Source: UBA3871 sp041797745 (GTDB lineage Bacteria > Bacillota > Clostridia > Peptostreptococcales > Anaerovoracaceae). Taken from it: DNA of 19,840 nucleotides. Shown here in pieces: positions 18,750 to 19,840 of this stretch. Made by a program: the position numbers and the translations under genes. The stretch lies in NCBI GenBank assembly GCA_041797745.1, contig JBHBZU010000005.1:1-19840 (forward strand), read 5' to 3'. The notes below the pieces were generated by a model. That model saw only the letters and a list, made by a program, of their open reading frames with translations. It was not told the origin of the DNA and ran no database searches. How positions within the stretch are numbered: the stretch's first letter is position 1; each line of letters starts with the position of its first letter.

Positions 18750-18958
18750 TATCTTTTCTTCTTCTTTTTTTCTTTTGTAAATTGCAACAGTAAGTGTCAT
18801 ATTTTTTTCAAGAAACTTTCTTGACCTCATTCACTCTGCAGTCAAGATAAATTTCATTTGCAAATTTACCGTCAACTATTTTTCTTGGATATATGTCTAT
18901 ATAATTCTATGTCGCTTTGGGATAAGACTTACTTTTTTCTCTTCTTTTTTTCCTTTTT

Positions 18959-19606
18959 TTATATCTTTAGAATCTCTTCTGCTTTTTCCACTATCTTATC
19001 TGCTTTGTATGTTTCTAATTCTTCTCGGTCTCGAAATCCCCAAAGAACTCCTACTGTATATGCTCCCGCACTTTTCCCTGTCATCATATCCGTCTTGGTA
19101 TCTCCAATATATGCACACTCTTGCGGTTCAATTCCTATTTCTTCAAAAATGGAATACAAGGCTGCCGGATCGGGTTTTAATGCAATGCCTTCTCTCTGCC
19201 CATAAATTCTGTCGAAGGTTTTTTCTCCAAAGAGTGCTTCTACAATTTTCACAGTTGTACTATGCGGTTTGTTAGATAATACAGCTATTATATCCCCCCT
19301 GTTTTTTAATTCGGAAATTAATTCTCTTATCCCCTCATACACTTCACACAAATACAAATAATTTTTATCGTAAGTTTCATTATACATGGCACACACTTTT
19401 GTAAAGTTATCTTGTGTATCGGCATTTTGATATTCCAACAAGCGATGCACTAATTTAGCTGCACCATCTCCCACAAATTGTTTGTACCTCTCTGTATCCA
19501 CCTCCTGAAACCCATAGTGTGTTAGTGCCTTATTGCCAAAATAAGAGATGGACGGAATCGAGTCCACCAACGTTCCGTCTAAATCAAAAATATATGCTTT
19601 TATCAT
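18959..19606 (-). CDS. HAD-superfamily hydrolase, phosphoglycolate phosphatase-like
   Basis: 215 residues. All four HAD motifs are visible: nucleophile motif FDLDGTLVDS (7-16; Asp8 nucleophile, Asp10 acid/base), Ser111 in AVLSNKP, Lys144 in LKPDP, and GDTKTDM (168-174) with the Mg2+-binding acids. The helical cap after residue 15 (about 17-85) makes it a subfamily IA enzyme like Gph or beta-phosphoglucomutase. It should be a cytoplasmic phosphatase of a small phosphorylated metabolite; phosphoglycolate is the closest named substrate but is not proven. AGGAG lies 7 nt before the ATG. It is monocistronic as seen here, ahead of the rRNA promoters and without a clear terminator of its own. Confidence 0.9.
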   Translation of the reverse strand: MIKAYIFDLDGTLVDSIPSISYFGNKALTHYGFQEVDTERYKQFVGDGAAKLVHRLLEYQNADTQDNFTKVCAMYNETYDKNYLYLCEVYEGIRELISELKNRGDIIAVLSNKPHSTTVKIVEALFGEKTFDRIYGQREGIALKPDPAALYSIFEEIGIEPQECAYIGDTKTDMMTGKSAGAYTVGVLWGFRDREELETYKADKIVEKAEEILKI

Positions 19607-19840
19607 GTTTCATTCTCCTGTTCTTTTTCGAAAATTTACATCCTTTTTATAGATTTATTATAATTTTTTTCTTTCCCAAAATCCTTCGCTCAACAAAAAA
19701 ATTCAAACAGTTTCATCAATTTAAGAAACTACCTGTTTTTGTTATACCTATTTTATTATTAAAATTATTTTATACGATATCTAAAATAAAAATAGGAATC
19801 CTGTAAGTAATCACTGATTAAAGTTATAATAAAATTTACT
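19607..19840. other. Intergenic region upstream of the HAD gene
   Basis: No gene is visible in these 234 bases. A minus-strand TATAAT (19662-19657), 50 nt before the HAD start codon, is a plausible -10, but no good -35 stands at the right distance (the segment there is purine-rich). A terminator hairpin lies at 19704-19735. Confidence 0.4.
19694..19735 (-). terminator. Terminator of an upstream minus-strand gene outside the window
   Basis: On the minus strand CAGGTAGTTTC (19735-19725) pairs with GAAACTGTTTG (19714-19704) over 11 positions, three of them G-U, with a 10-nt loop, followed by AATTTTTTTG. The G-U pairs become mismatches on the plus strand, so it is best read as a minus-strand terminator. 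Confidence 0.6.

Noticed and set aside
18436..18780. Plus-strand open frame of 114 codons, Phe/Leu/Ser-rich
   Set aside because: It arises from a T-rich rRNA leader, covers both rRNA promoters on the opposite strand and has no ribosome binding site.

Overview
The window looks like chromosomal DNA from an anaerobic, low-GC, glutamate-fermenting member of the Clostridia (Firmicutes). The signs are AGGAGG-type ribosome binding sites, a 16S-tRNA-Ala-23S-5S rRNA operon with Firmicutes-type spacers, and an adenosylcobalamin-dependent glutamate mutase gene set closely matching the Clostridium tetanomorphum/cochlearium proteins. The exact genus cannot be fixed by eye; a relative of Eubacteriales Family XIII (Anaerovoracaceae) is only a guess. 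All genes except apbE are on the minus strand, so the layout is best read from right to left.

Right end (19840 to 18959): a terminator from an unseen upstream gene, then a HAD-family phosphatase gene. Next (18958 to 13393): a T-rich leader with two consensus-like promoters, then 16S rRNA, tRNA-Ala(UGC), 23S rRNA and 5S rRNA. A 13-bp hairpin at 13358-13386 ends this rRNA operon and also the convergent apbE gene.

Middle (13299 to 11379): a divergent flavin/redox locus. apbE (a lipoprotein FMN transferase) reads rightward. A NusG_II-domain protein and a Gx/Hpre_diP_synt_I membrane protein, which resemble EetA and EetB of extracellular electron transfer loci, read leftward. The two divergent start codons are only 18 bp apart.

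Operon 1 (11266 to 6461): a promoter overlapping a palindrome, a charged coiled-coil protein of unknown function, a saccharopine-dehydrogenase-like Rossmann protein, the two subunits of a class I fumarase-type hydro-lyase, a GntR-family regulator and a rho-independent terminator. Operon 2 (6353 to the left edge): a near-consensus promoter covered by an inverted repeat, then glmS, glmL, glmE, mal (methylaspartate ammonia-lyase), an AtuA/DUF1446 protein and a DUF4387 protein cut off by the window edge.

Together the two operons explain the first part of the methylaspartate route of glutamate fermentation. Glutamate mutase (GlmE/GlmS, with GlmL as reactivating chaperone) makes 3-methylaspartate, methylaspartate ammonia-lyase makes mesaconate, and the fumarase-like pair is a good candidate for the mesaconase that hydrates mesaconate to citramalate. 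Citramalate lyase is not in the window. The GntR regulator probably acts on the repeat-covered glmS promoter next to its gene. The parts not explained by the known pathway are the AtuA/DUF4387 pair, the saccharopine-dehydrogenase-like enzyme and the coiled-coil protein at the head of operon 1.
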